64,000 nucleotides of DNA from JAFECT01 sp035551675. GTDB taxonomy: Bacteria > Pseudomonadota > Alphaproteobacteria > Caulobacterales > Caulobacteraceae. The position numbers were made by a program, and so were the translations under genes. This document shows positions 32,604-40,289 of the stretch, piece after piece. Numbering within the stretch: position 1 is the first letter of the stretch; each line of letters begins with the position of its first letter. The DNA is taken from assembly GCA_035551675.1 (NCBI GenBank), contig DASZMV010000037.1, positions 124,001-188,000 on the forward strand, read 5' to 3'. The notes below the pieces were generated by a model. It saw only the letters and a program-made list of their open reading frames with translations, was not told the DNA's origin and searched no databases.

Positions 32604-32639
32604 GATAAAGGGCTCCGCCGCGTGGCGAAGCCCTTTATC
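32604..32639 (-). terminator. Hairpin after the RcnB-like gene
   Basis: Perfect 11-base arms GATAAAGGGCT (32604-32614) and AGCCCTTTATC (32629-32639), with a smaller stem in the loop, lie 21 bases after the stop of the minus-strand RcnB-like gene. The U-run is inside the stem end (minus-strand TTTATC), so it is an imperfect but plausible terminator. Confidence 0.6.
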
Positions 32640-32659
32640 GTCTTGGAGCCGGTGTGACC

Positions 32660-33592
32660 TCAGAACACGTCGTAGTACTCGTCCACGACGTAGCCGTCGG
32701 CGATGTCGACCAGGAGCAGGTTGGGACCCACCCAGACCCAGGCGCAGCCCGGAGGCGGCGGCGGGAGGCCGTAGTCGCCGTAGTCGACGAGGCTATAGGT
32801 CAGGAAGAACAGCGGCAGGAAGGCGCCGATGCCCCAGCGGTGGCCCCAGTACTCCCGCGGCACCGCGTAATAGCCGTAGCCCGGCGCGAAATAGTAGCCG
32901 TTGCGGGCGCCGGTGTAGCCGTTGAAGTGAGCGTTGCCGCGCCACCAGTTGCGGTTGCCGCGCCACACCGCATGGCTCGACACCACGGTGCGATTTCTCG
33001 ACCAGCTGTTGCGAAGCTGCGTGTGCACTGCCGCCGACTGCCGGACCCCTGTGCGACCACCGACCCCTGCGCGACCACCGACCGTGCGGCCGGTCACGCC
33101 GGCGCCGGTGCGTCCGCCGCGTGCGAAGGTCGTTCCGCGCGCGGTGCGGCCATGAAGCGCCGCGCCGCGAACCGTCGAGCCGCCCGTGCGGGCGTGGAAG
33201 GTCGCGCCGCCGCCCCTCCGGGTATGGACGGTCGCGCCGCCCCCCGTCCGGCCATGGAATGTCGCTCCGCCGCCCATGCGGGTGTGAGTGGTCGCTCCGC
33301 CGCCACGGAAGCTCACGTGGCCGCCGCCGCCGGCGGAACGCATGCTGGGATGGCCGCCGCCGCCCATGTGGGGCATGCCTCCGCCGCCGTGAGGCATTCC
33401 GCCGCCACCGTGGGGCATTCCGCCACCGCCGCCGTGAGGCATGCCACCGCCTCCGCCGCCGCCGTGTGGCGCAGCGCCGCCGCCGTGGCCGCCACCGCCT
33501 CCGCCGCCATGGTGCTGTTGCGCGAAGCTCGACATCGGCAAGGCGACGAGCGCCAAGGCCGAGGCCGCGAGCAATAAGGGTTTGAAGGTCAT
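32660..33592 (-). CDS. Secreted Gly/His-rich protein with RcnB-like C-terminal domain
   Basis: A 310-residue exported protein. The signal peptide (LLLAASALALVALPMSSFAQ) is followed by about 90 residues of Gly-His repeats, many of the form GGGGMPH, then about 80 residues of GGGAT-F/V-H-x-R-x-GGG repeats. The last 120 residues (from about NSWSRNRTVV) end with YGYYAVPREYWGHRWGIGAF and GLPPPPPGCAWVWVGPNLLL, VDIADGYVVD, the usual end of RcnB-domain proteins, linked to nickel/cobalt homeostasis in E. coli. The His-rich repeat could bind metal; this is inference. Its minus-strand terminator lies at 32604-32639. Confidence 0.75.
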   Translation of the reverse strand: MTFKPLLLAASALALVALPMSSFAQQHHGGGGGGGHGGGAAPHGGGGGGGMPHGGGGGMPHGGGGMPHGGGGMPHMGGGGHPSMRSAGGGGHVSFRGGGATTHTRMGGGATFHGRTGGGATVHTRRGGGATFHARTGGSTVRGAALHGRTARGTTFARGGRTGAGVTGRTVGGRAGVGGRTGVRQSAAVHTQLRNSWSRNRTVVSSHAVWRGNRNWWRGNAHFNGYTGARNGYYFAPGYGYYAVPREYWGHRWGIGAFLPLFFLTYSLVDYGDYGLPPPPPGCAWVWVGPNLLLVDIADGYVVDEYYDVF

Positions 33593-33769
33593 ATCCTCTC
33601 CTTTGCGCCATGCTTTCGCCGGCCGCGCAGGAAGGGCGGCTCACGGTTGTGCTGGGCTTTCGCCGGCGCAGGAGGCCGGGCCGTTGCGATAACGCAGGCT
33701 TGAACGCGGGGGTTCCGGGTCGGATCGCCGACAGAGCGAACCGCTCAAGGCCAAGATCGCCCCGCGTTT

Positions 33770-33820
33770 GGAGGCGCTGAGATTAGGAGGCGCCGTGTTA
33801 GGAGACGCTGAGTTAGGAGA
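33770..33820 (+). repeat. 15-base tandem repeat carrying ribosome-binding sequences before the histidine kinase
   Basis: Three near-identical units, GGAGGCGCTGAGATTA (33770-33785), GGAGGCGCCGTGTTA (33786-33800) and GGAGACGCTGAGTTA (33801-33815), followed by a partial GGAGAC (33816-33821), end just before the ATG at 33826. Each unit starts with a Shine-Dalgarno-like GGAG; only the last has the right spacing. It looks like slippage-prone duplication of the ribosome site. Confidence 0.8.
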
Positions 33821-33825
33821 CTGGC

Positions 33826-35178
33826 ATGTCCCTTCGCACGCGCGTCGTGGCCCTGATCGGCATCGTGCTTCTGACCGGCGTCCTCCTCGGTTCGCTGTTC
33901 GCCGGCTTGCAGGCGCGCCGGGGCCTCGCCGAGGAGCTTTCCGCCGGCATGGCGGGCGCGCGACAGACGGTGGCTTCGTCGTTCGAGGACCTCGCGCGAT
34001 CGGACCACCCGGGTCGCGACCTGCGCCAGCTCACCGCGACCTTCGACGGCAACCGCCACGTTCGCGCCCTCCTCATCGGCGCCGATGGACGGGTAAGCAT
34101 GACGTCGACGGTGACTCCGCCGCGCGCGCCCGCGCCGCAATGGTTCGAACATCTATTGGGTCCGACGCCGGCGCCGGTGCACATCGCCGTTCCGAACCGA
34201 CTCGGCGGTTATACCGAGCTGAGGCTGGAGGCGACGCCGGCCCTGGACGTGTCGGCGCTGTGGAACGAGTTCTCGGGCGTGGTGCTGTTGCTCAGCGCTT
34301 CGTCGATGCTCGGCTTGGCGCTGGTCTATTTCGCCATCGGCGCCGCGTTGCGTCCGCTGCACGATCTCTCCGCGGGCTTTGTGCGCATCGGCGCCGGCGA
34401 TTACGGCGGCCGCGTCGCCGAGCGGGGGCCGAGCGAGCTGCGCAGCCTCGAACAGGGCTTCAACGCCATGTCCGCCGAGCTCGCGGCGATGGACGATCGC
34501 AACCGCCTCCTCGAGACCCAGCTCGTGACCCTGCAGGACGAGGAGCGCGCCGACCTTGCGCGCGATCTGCACGACGAGATTGGGCCGCACCTGTTCGCCG
34601 TCAACGTCGACGCCCAGGTCATCGGCGGCCTGGTGGGAACCGACCGCGCCGAGGACATTCGCGCCCATGTGAAATCGATCCAGTCCGGCGTCGGCCACAT
34701 GCAGCGCCTGGTTCGTGAGATCCTGAGCCGGCTTCGGCCCACGCGCGCGACCGAACTCGGCCTCAACGCCGCCATCGGCGACCTCGCCGCCTTCTGGCAG
34801 GCGCGCCGACCGGAAATGTCGATCACGCTGAATCTGCCGAAGACCGAAAGCGGCCTGAACGAGGCGCTGAAAGATACCCTTTATCGCGTGGTGCAGGAGG
34901 GGCTCGCCAACGCCGTTCGCCACGGCGGCGCCGCCCAGGTCGAAGTCTCGCTCGCCTTGACCGGCGGCGAGGCAATGGTGCGGGTGAAGGACGACGGCGC
35001 CGGCGTCAGCCTGGGGCCAGACGTCACCGCCAACGTGGCGGGGGGGCTTGGCCTCATCGGTATGCGCGAGCGCGTGCGCGCGTCGTCCGGCGTGCTGGCG
35101 ATCGACCGCGGCGACGGCGGTTGGGAAGTCACGGCGCGACTGCCGCTGCAGGTCTCCAGGGCGGAGATGGCGTCATGA
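33826..35178 (+). CDS. Sensor histidine kinase (NarL-partner, HisKA_3 type)
   Basis: A 450-residue inner-membrane kinase. Helix 1 (about 8-28), a periplasmic sensor of about 120 residues, helix 2 (about 150-172), a HAMP linker (RPLHDLSAGF), then a dimerisation helix with the phosphorylated His249 in ARDLHDEIGPHLFA, typical of HisKA_3 kinases. The HATPase has the N-box EGLANAVRHGGA and G-box GGLGLIGMRERV. Its stop overlaps the response-regulator start (ATGA). Tandem ribosome-site repeats precede the start. The stimulus is unknown; no obvious target gene neighbours it. Confidence 0.92.
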   Translation: MSLRTRVVALIGIVLLTGVLLGSLFAGLQARRGLAEELSAGMAGARQTVASSFEDLARSDHPGRDLRQLTATFDGNRHVRALLIGADGRVSMTSTVTPPRAPAPQWFEHLLGPTPAPVHIAVPNRLGGYTELRLEATPALDVSALWNEFSGVVLLLSASSMLGLALVYFAIGAALRPLHDLSAGFVRIGAGDYGGRVAERGPSELRSLEQGFNAMSAELAAMDDRNRLLETQLVTLQDEERADLARDLHDEIGPHLFAVNVDAQVIGGLVGTDRAEDIRAHVKSIQSGVGHMQRLVREILSRLRPTRATELGLNAAIGDLAAFWQARRPEMSITLNLPKTESGLNEALKDTLYRVVQEGLANAVRHGGAAQVEVSLALTGGEAMVRVKDDGAGVSLGPDVTANVAGGLGLIGMRERVRASSGVLAIDRGDGGWEVTARLPLQVSRAEMAS

Positions 35179-35789
35179 ATATCCTGCTGGTCGACGACCA
35201 CGCCATCGTCCGCGACGGCCTGCGCCGCCTGCTCGCCAGCCTGCCGGTGGAGACGATCCATGAAGCCGCCACAGGACGCGAGGCGGTCGCCATCGCGCGC
35301 GCCAAGCCGCTCGATCTGATCGTGCTCGATCTCAATCTTCCGGAACTCGGCGGCATCGAACTGCTCGGGCGGCTGATCCAGGCCGGCTCCGCGCCGGTGC
35401 TCGTGCTGTCCATGCACGCCGAGCCGCTCTACGTCGCGCGCGCCATGGACGCCGGCGCGCAAGGCTATGTGTCGAAGAACGCTTCGCCGGACGAACTCCT
35501 GACCGCGGTGCGGCGCGTGGCGGGCGGCGGACGCTATGTCGAGGCCGAGCTGGCGCAGGCGCTGGCGCAACAGGGGCCGGGCCCGGCGCAGTCGCTGGAC
35601 CGGCTGTCCGCGCGCGACCTAGAGATTCTGCGACTGCTCGCGGCGGGAAAGAGCTTGAGCGAAATCGCCGATGCGCTCGGCCTCGGTTACAAGACGATCG
35701 CCAACACGCTCAGCCAGATCAAGTCGAAGCTTGGCGTCGCGCGCACCTCGGACCTGGTGCGGCTCACGCTGGAAGCGGGAATAGGCTGA
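35175..35789 (+). CDS. NarL/FixJ-type response regulator
   Basis: A 204-residue DNA-binding response regulator, cognate partner of the kinase by the four-base overlap. The receiver domain shows the acidic pair DD at 7-8, phospho-acceptor Asp52 in IVLDLNLPE and Lys near 103 (YVSKNAS). The LuxR-type helix-turn-helix is ARDLEILRLLAAGKSLSEIA with recognition helix YKTIANTLSQIKSKL (about 140-185). It most likely regulates transcription from sites elsewhere. The pair has no third component. Confidence 0.92.
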   Translation: MNILLVDDHAIVRDGLRRLLASLPVETIHEAATGREAVAIARAKPLDLIVLDLNLPELGGIELLGRLIQAGSAPVLVLSMHAEPLYVARAMDAGAQGYVSKNASPDELLTAVRRVAGGGRYVEAELAQALAQQGPGPAQSLDRLSARDLEILRLLAAGKSLSEIADALGLGYKTIANTLSQIKSKLGVARTSDLVRLTLEAGIG

Positions 35790-35838
35790 GACGCCGGGCT
35801 AACAGGCGCTAGGCCAATGGACTTCAGACCAGCAATCC

Positions 35839-36432
35839 TCAGGCCGGCGGCTTTTCCGCCGCGCACATCTTCGCCGCGCGGTCGAGTTCGTGGATGATCA
35901 TGGCCGCGTGGTCATGGTCCATGGCGATCAGCACGGTGTCGCCGGCGGGAATCGCCCAGATGCCGTGCGGGTCGGTCGAGAACCGCGAGGACGCCTTCAC
36001 GTCCTTGTGCGTGAGATAGTCGGCGTAGCGCACCGCGCGCAGCGGCTTCAGGCCGTGCAGGTCGATGGTGGCTTCGTCGGTGTGATCGCGGCGGAAGGCC
36101 TCGTCGACGTTGTCCTGCACGACGGAGCTCTCCTTCACCTTCAGCACGCAGCGGTCGGCCCAGGAGACGTCGGTGTAGGTGATGGCGTGGGTCTGGGGCG
36201 TGTCGACCTCGGCGCCCTTATGGTCGCGTTCGGTCAGCACATAGCTCATCGTCGCCTGGCCGATCAGCTTGACCTTCACCTGACCCAGCAGGGTATCGAG
36301 CGTGACCGGCTCTTTCTTGTGCGGGCCGGAAAAGTGGGGCAGCGAAATCTTCGCCACGGCCACGGCGCCGCCCATGGTCAGGGCCGCGCCCAGGCCCGCC
36401 GCAGCGATCGCCCGCCAGATCCGTCCGCTCAT
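35839..36432 (-). CDS. Membrane-anchored hypothetical protein
   Basis: A 197-residue protein with an N-terminal signal or anchor (IWRAIAAAGLGAALTMGGAVAV), then a soluble domain: LGQVKVKLIGQATMSYVLTE, THAITYTDVSWADRCVLKVK, AIPAGDTVLIAMDHDHAAMI, with cysteines in ADRCVLKV and AKMCAAEK. No known family. ATG 36432 has GGAGACC nearby; the frame continues upstream without support. It is divergent from the NRAMP gene, so they may share a regulatory region. Confidence 0.65.
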   Translation of the reverse strand: MSGRIWRAIAAAGLGAALTMGGAVAVAKISLPHFSGPHKKEPVTLDTLLGQVKVKLIGQATMSYVLTERDHKGAEVDTPQTHAITYTDVSWADRCVLKVKESSVVQDNVDEAFRRDHTDEATIDLHGLKPLRAVRYADYLTHKDVKASSRFSTDPHGIWAIPAGDTVLIAMDHDHAAMIIHELDRAAKMCAAEKPPA

Positions 36433-36652
36433 CAAAGGTCTCCGTCGTCCGCGCCCCGCCGTATGCCGGGGGGCTTTTCCGGGTCCAGGAGATACCCGTC
36501 CGCCCGGTCCCGGGGCAAGCGCGAGGTTGCCGCGCCATCGGCGCCGAATTGCGGCGGCGCGCCCAAGACGGGGCCGGGACGGTCGGATCCTTGGTCCTGC
36601 TTGGGATCGCAATTCGCCCCAAAGCATTGCAGTCTCCCGATTGGAGGGCCCG

Positions 36653-37966
36653 ATGGATCAGGAGACGCCCCAGGACGAGCCGAGCCTGAAGGCGGGGGAA
36701 GCCCCGTCCGAGCGCCGCAAAAACCTGTTCCAGATCCTGGGCCCCGGGCTGATCACCGGGGCGTCGGACGACGATCCGTCGGGGATCGCCACCTATTCCC
36801 AGGCCGGGGCGCAGTTCGGCTACGACCTCGGCTGGGTGCTTCTGTTCAGCTTCCCCCTGATGTGCGCGATCCAGGAGATCAGTGCGCGAATCGGGCGGGT
36901 GACCGGGCGCGGCCTCGCCGGCGCCATCAAGACGCACTTCCCCGCGCCGGTGCTCTACGTCCTGGTGCTGCTGCTGTTCATCGCCAACACCATCAACCTC
37001 GGCGCCGACCTCGGCGCCATGGCGGCGGGGCTGAACCTGATCGTGAAGGGCCCGCAGCTCGCCTATGTCGCGGCCTTCGGCGTGGTTTGCGCCCTGCTCG
37101 AAATCTTCGTGCGCTATTCGCGCTACGTCGCGGTGTTGAAGTGGTTGACCGTGTCCTTGCTCGCCTACGTCGCGGTGGTCTTCGTGGTGGCGACGCCGTG
37201 GGATCAGGTCGGCTATCATCTGGTGGTGCCCGACGTGAAGTGGGATCGGGCCTATCTCACCGTCGTGGTCGCCATCCTGGGCACCACCATCAGCCCCTAC
37301 CTCTTCTTCTGGCAGGCGGAGGAGGAGGCCGAGGACACCAAGGAGCGTCCGGGCGCGGCCCCGCTCAGCCGCGCGCCGTCCCAGGCGGAACCCGAGTTCC
37401 GGCGCATCCGCATCGACACCTATCTCGGCATGTTCTTCTCCAACGCGGTCGCGGTCTTCATCGTCACCACGGCGGCCGTGACCCTGCACGCGCACGGCAT
37501 CACCAACATTCAGACTTCGGCCCAGGCGGCGCAGGCGCTGCGGCCGATCGCCGGCGATTTCGCGTTTGCGCTCTTCGCGCTCGGCATCGTGGGCACGGGG
37601 CTGTTGGCGGTGCCCGTGCTGGCGGGCTCGTCGGCCTTCGCGATCGGCGAGACCTTCGGCTGGCACGTGGGTCTGGCGCGCAAGCTGAAACGGGCGCCGA
37701 CCTTCTACGCCGTCATCGTCATCGGCATCGCCATCGGGGTGGGCCTGAACTACGTCGACATCGACCCGATCAAGGCGCTGTTCTGGAGCGCGGTGATCAA
37801 CGGCGTGGTCGCCGTGCCGGTGATGGCGATCCTGATGATCCTGTCGAGCCGTCCCTCGATCATGGGCCGCTTCTGCCTGCCGCCGATGCTCAAGCTCGTC
37901 GGATGGATCGCGACGGCGGTCATGCTTGCGGCCGCCGTCGGCATGTTCGCGACCTGGGGGTCATGA
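36653..37966 (+). CDS. NRAMP-family metal transporter of non-canonical type
   Basis: A 437-residue membrane protein with about 11 helices; ATG 36653 has GGAGG upstream. It starts with a 20-residue charged tail, then LGPGLITGASDDDPSGIATY, helix 1 of the NRAMP/APC fold. Canonical NRAMPs have DPGN there and MPH in helix 6; this protein has DPSG and ISPY (TTISPYLFFWQAEEEAED), so the Asn, Met and His positions are replaced. Such changes occur in NRAMP-related Mg transporter branches, so substrates other than Mn/Fe are plausible. A hydrophilic insert of about 25 residues (ERPGAAPLSRAPSQAEP) separates helices 6 and 7. Confidence 0.85.
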   Translation: MDQETPQDEPSLKAGEAPSERRKNLFQILGPGLITGASDDDPSGIATYSQAGAQFGYDLGWVLLFSFPLMCAIQEISARIGRVTGRGLAGAIKTHFPAPVLYVLVLLLFIANTINLGADLGAMAAGLNLIVKGPQLAYVAAFGVVCALLEIFVRYSRYVAVLKWLTVSLLAYVAVVFVVATPWDQVGYHLVVPDVKWDRAYLTVVVAILGTTISPYLFFWQAEEEAEDTKERPGAAPLSRAPSQAEPEFRRIRIDTYLGMFFSNAVAVFIVTTAAVTLHAHGITNIQTSAQAAQALRPIAGDFAFALFALGIVGTGLLAVPVLAGSSAFAIGETFGWHVGLARKLKRAPTFYAVIVIGIAIGVGLNYVDIDPIKALFWSAVINGVVAVPVMAILMILSSRPSIMGRFCLPPMLKLVGWIATAVMLAAAVGMFATWGS

Positions 37967-38013
37967 ACTAGGCCGCCGAGCGCGGTTGGGGTAGCGTCCA
38001 GCCGGGTCCCAAG

Positions 38014-38039
38014 CCCGGAGACGCCCGCCCGGAGACGCC
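38014..38039 (+). repeat. 12-base direct repeat in the leader of the DUF4919 gene
   Basis: CCCGGAGACGCC occurs at 38014-38025 and again at 38028-38039, with a 2-base spacer; the ATG is at 38043. Each copy contains a GGAG ribosome-type core. The second copy has suitable spacing. It is similar in kind to the repeat before the kinase gene at 33770. Confidence 0.7.
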
Positions 38040-38042
38040 TGA

Positions 38043-38681
38043 ATGAGTTCCTCGCCCCGTCGCCTCGCCGTCGTGGTCCCGGCGTGCCTTGTCCTGGCCG
38101 GTCTGGCGCCGGCGCATGTGGCGCACGCCCAGGCGGCGGGGACGGGTGACAGCTATGCGGGGCTCGTCGCCCGGGCCGAGGCGGGCGATCCGTCTACCGA
38201 TTTCCGCGCGCTGCGCTTCGCCTGGCTCGACAGCGCCGAACACCGTTCCGCTCCGCCCGCCGGCGCCGAAAAGGCCATGCGCGACGCCGCCGCGGCCGCC
38301 GATAACGCCAAGGTCCGCGATGCGGCTGAACAGGTGATCTCCGCGCGCTACGTCGACCTCGAGGCGCATATGATGCGTCGTCTCGCCTGCGTCGCCCTGC
38401 AGGAAAGCGAGTGCGCCGAGCACGAACATTTCGTCGAGTTCGGCCTGCTGAAATCAATCCTCGACTCCGGCGACGGCAAGACGGCGGCGTCGGCCTGGCA
38501 TGTCGCCTCCATCGACGAAGAATATTTCGTCATGCACATCGCCCAGGTGACGTTGAAACAGCAGGCCCTGATCCAGCAGAACGGGCGGACCTACGACCAG
38601 TTGACGGTCACCGACGCCAAGGGCGCCGACAAGGCCATGTGGTTCGACATCACCGACTTCTTCGGCAAGGCGCTTGGCTAA
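38043..38681 (+). CDS. DUF4919 family secreted protein
   Basis: A 212-residue exported protein with signal peptide (VVPACLVLAGLAPAHVAHAQ). The mature domain starts SYAGLVARAEAGDPSTDFRALRFAW, the DUF4919 hallmark, then helical text rich in Ala/Glu and an end YDQLTVTDAKGADKAMWFDI. The family is uncharacterised and periplasmic in most members. A pair of cysteines (RLACVALQESEC) could form a disulphide. Monocistronic; it follows the NRAMP gene by 76 bases. Confidence 0.8.
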   Translation: MSSSPRRLAVVVPACLVLAGLAPAHVAHAQAAGTGDSYAGLVARAEAGDPSTDFRALRFAWLDSAEHRSAPPAGAEKAMRDAAAAADNAKVRDAAEQVISARYVDLEAHMMRRLACVALQESECAEHEHFVEFGLLKSILDSGDGKTAASAWHVASIDEEYFVMHIAQVTLKQQALIQQNGRTYDQLTVTDAKGADKAMWFDITDFFGKALG

Positions 38682-38741
38682 GGAACCGCGCGCGTGTCCG
38701 CGTATTTAAGCCTACGCTAGAAGCTCGACCGCAGGACACCG

Positions 38742-39365
38742 ATGGCCATCCCCGACGACGTGATCGCGACCTTGGCGCCCGAACCGCTCGAAACCATCGG
38801 GCCCAAGATCAAGGACGGCGACATCCTCCTGTGCGCCGCGCACGACCCGTTCTCGCGCCTGATCGCCTGGGCCACCCAGTCGCCCTGGAGCCACGTGGCC
38901 ATCGCCTACCGCTGGCCGGCGCTCAACCGCGTCATGGCCTTCGAGAGCGTGCAGAAGCTCGGCGTGCGCGCCGTGCCGATCGAAAAGTTCATCAGCCAGA
39001 CCTCGGACGGAACGACCCCGTTCCCGGGCGATATCATCCTGGCGCGGCACGACGCCTGGGGCGACACCAAGCTCGCGCCGGAGAACCTGAAGCGCTTCGT
39101 CGAGTTCGCCGTCGACCAGTTCGGCGATCCGTTCGCGCCGCTGGAGATCGCCAAGATCGCCCTGCGCATCATGGCGTCACGCTTCGTCGATCACCTTCCC
39201 CGGGCGCTATGCCCCGACGACGAGTACATCTGCTCGGAATACGCCGACAAATGCTTCGAGCACGCGGGGATCGACATCGAATGGGACGGCCTGGGCTTCA
39301 TCGCGCCGTCCGATTTCGCACACGATCCGAACGTGCACGCGATCGCTCGATTCAAGACGCGATGA
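38742..39365 (+). CDS. YiiX-like permuted NlpC/P60 (papain-fold) hydrolase
   Basis: A 207-residue protein of the permuted papain-fold YiiX/YaeF group. The His comes first, in AWATQSPWSHVAIAYRW, and the Cys is later, in DDEYICSEYADKCFEHAG, the reverse order of ordinary NlpC/P60. The N-terminal IKDGDILLCAAHDPFSRL is typical. Relatives cleave amide or ester bonds in peptidoglycan, lipids or isopeptides. No signal peptide is present. It lies 60 bases after the DUF4919 gene on the same strand. The substrate is unknown. Confidence 0.8.
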   Translation: MAIPDDVIATLAPEPLETIGPKIKDGDILLCAAHDPFSRLIAWATQSPWSHVAIAYRWPALNRVMAFESVQKLGVRAVPIEKFISQTSDGTTPFPGDIILARHDAWGDTKLAPENLKRFVEFAVDQFGDPFAPLEIAKIALRIMASRFVDHLPRALCPDDEYICSEYADKCFEHAGIDIEWDGLGFIAPSDFAHDPNVHAIARFKTR

Positions 39366-39383
39366 AGCCCAACGGCCTCAACG

Positions 39384-40163
39384 TTATTTCGCGGCGCTGA
39401 GCAGGCCGAAGTAGACGCCTTGGTCGTCGAAGGCGAGGCCGACCCACTGGCCGGTCGGCACCTGCGTCGGACCCATCAGCTTCTTGCCGCCGGCGGCTTC
39501 CACGCGGGCGAGCGCCGCTTCGACGCCTTCGACGTTGAAGTAGTAACCCCAGAACGGCGCCGGCATTTCGGGCGACTTGTTCATCATGCCGCCGGTAACG
39601 TCGCCGTGGACGGTGAACAGCTGGTACTTGCCCATCGGCCCCATGTCGTACTCTTCGCCCGCGGCCCAGCCGAACAGTTGGAAGTAGAAGTCGCGAACCT
39701 CGGCCATGTTGACGGCGCAGAGTTCGCGCCAGCCGATCGAGCCGGTCGCATCGGAGGCGGGCCCCGGCATCGGTTCGCCCGAGCCCTTGAAGGTCAGGAT
39801 CACCGCGCCTTGCGGATCGGCCAGCACCGCGAAGCGGCCGATGCCCGGGATGTCCATCGGCTCGCTATAGACGCGGCCGCCGAGCGACTTGGCCTTTGCC
39901 GCCATCGCGTCCACGTCGGGGGAGCCCACGTGCCCGTTCCAGGACGCCACCGCGCCCATGGCCTTGGCGTCATCCGGCAGCAGCATGATCCCCGCCACCG
40001 GCGTGTCGCCGACCTTGGCCAGGGAATAGATCTGACCTTCCTTGCCCGGCATCGGCATGTCGTCGAAGCCCCAGCCCAGGACCTTGCCGTAGAACGCCTT
40101 GGCCGCGGCCTGATTGTCGACCATCAGCTCGTACCAAACGAAACGCCCGTTGTTGTCTGACAT
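39384..40163 (-). CDS. VOC family (glyoxalase/bleomycin resistance-like) protein
   Basis: A 259-residue protein made of two vicinal-oxygen-chelate modules. Module 1 opens with RFVWYELMVDNQAAAKAFYG and module 2 with IGWRELCAVNMAEVRDFYFQ, each about 120 residues. The repeated YELMVDN/WRELCAVN start is characteristic of a widespread subgroup of unknown activity. Many such proteins are metal-dependent isomerases, dioxygenases or binding proteins. The start ATG 40163 has a strong AAGGAG site. There is no operon partner. Confidence 0.88.
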   Translation of the reverse strand: MSDNNGRFVWYELMVDNQAAAKAFYGKVLGWGFDDMPMPGKEGQIYSLAKVGDTPVAGIMLLPDDAKAMGAVASWNGHVGSPDVDAMAAKAKSLGGRVYSEPMDIPGIGRFAVLADPQGAVILTFKGSGEPMPGPASDATGSIGWRELCAVNMAEVRDFYFQLFGWAAGEEYDMGPMGKYQLFTVHGDVTGGMMNKSPEMPAPFWGYYFNVEGVEAALARVEAAGGKKLMGPTQVPTGQWVGLAFDDQGVYFGLLSAAK

Positions 40164-40289
40164 GCGAGTCTCCTTGGGCGCGTGTCGCGCCGCGCTCGTG
40201 GTTTCGGGTAGTTAGCAACCTATGACGTTCGTCGCACGCCGTTATCGACGTCATCGGGTGCAAAAAACCTGTCGTTCAGATGCTCAGGC

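Noticed and set aside
40222..40254. ATGACGT/ACGTCAT inverted repeat before the VOC gene
   Set aside because: 7-base arms 19 bases apart are close to chance level for a 64 kb window; no supporting context.
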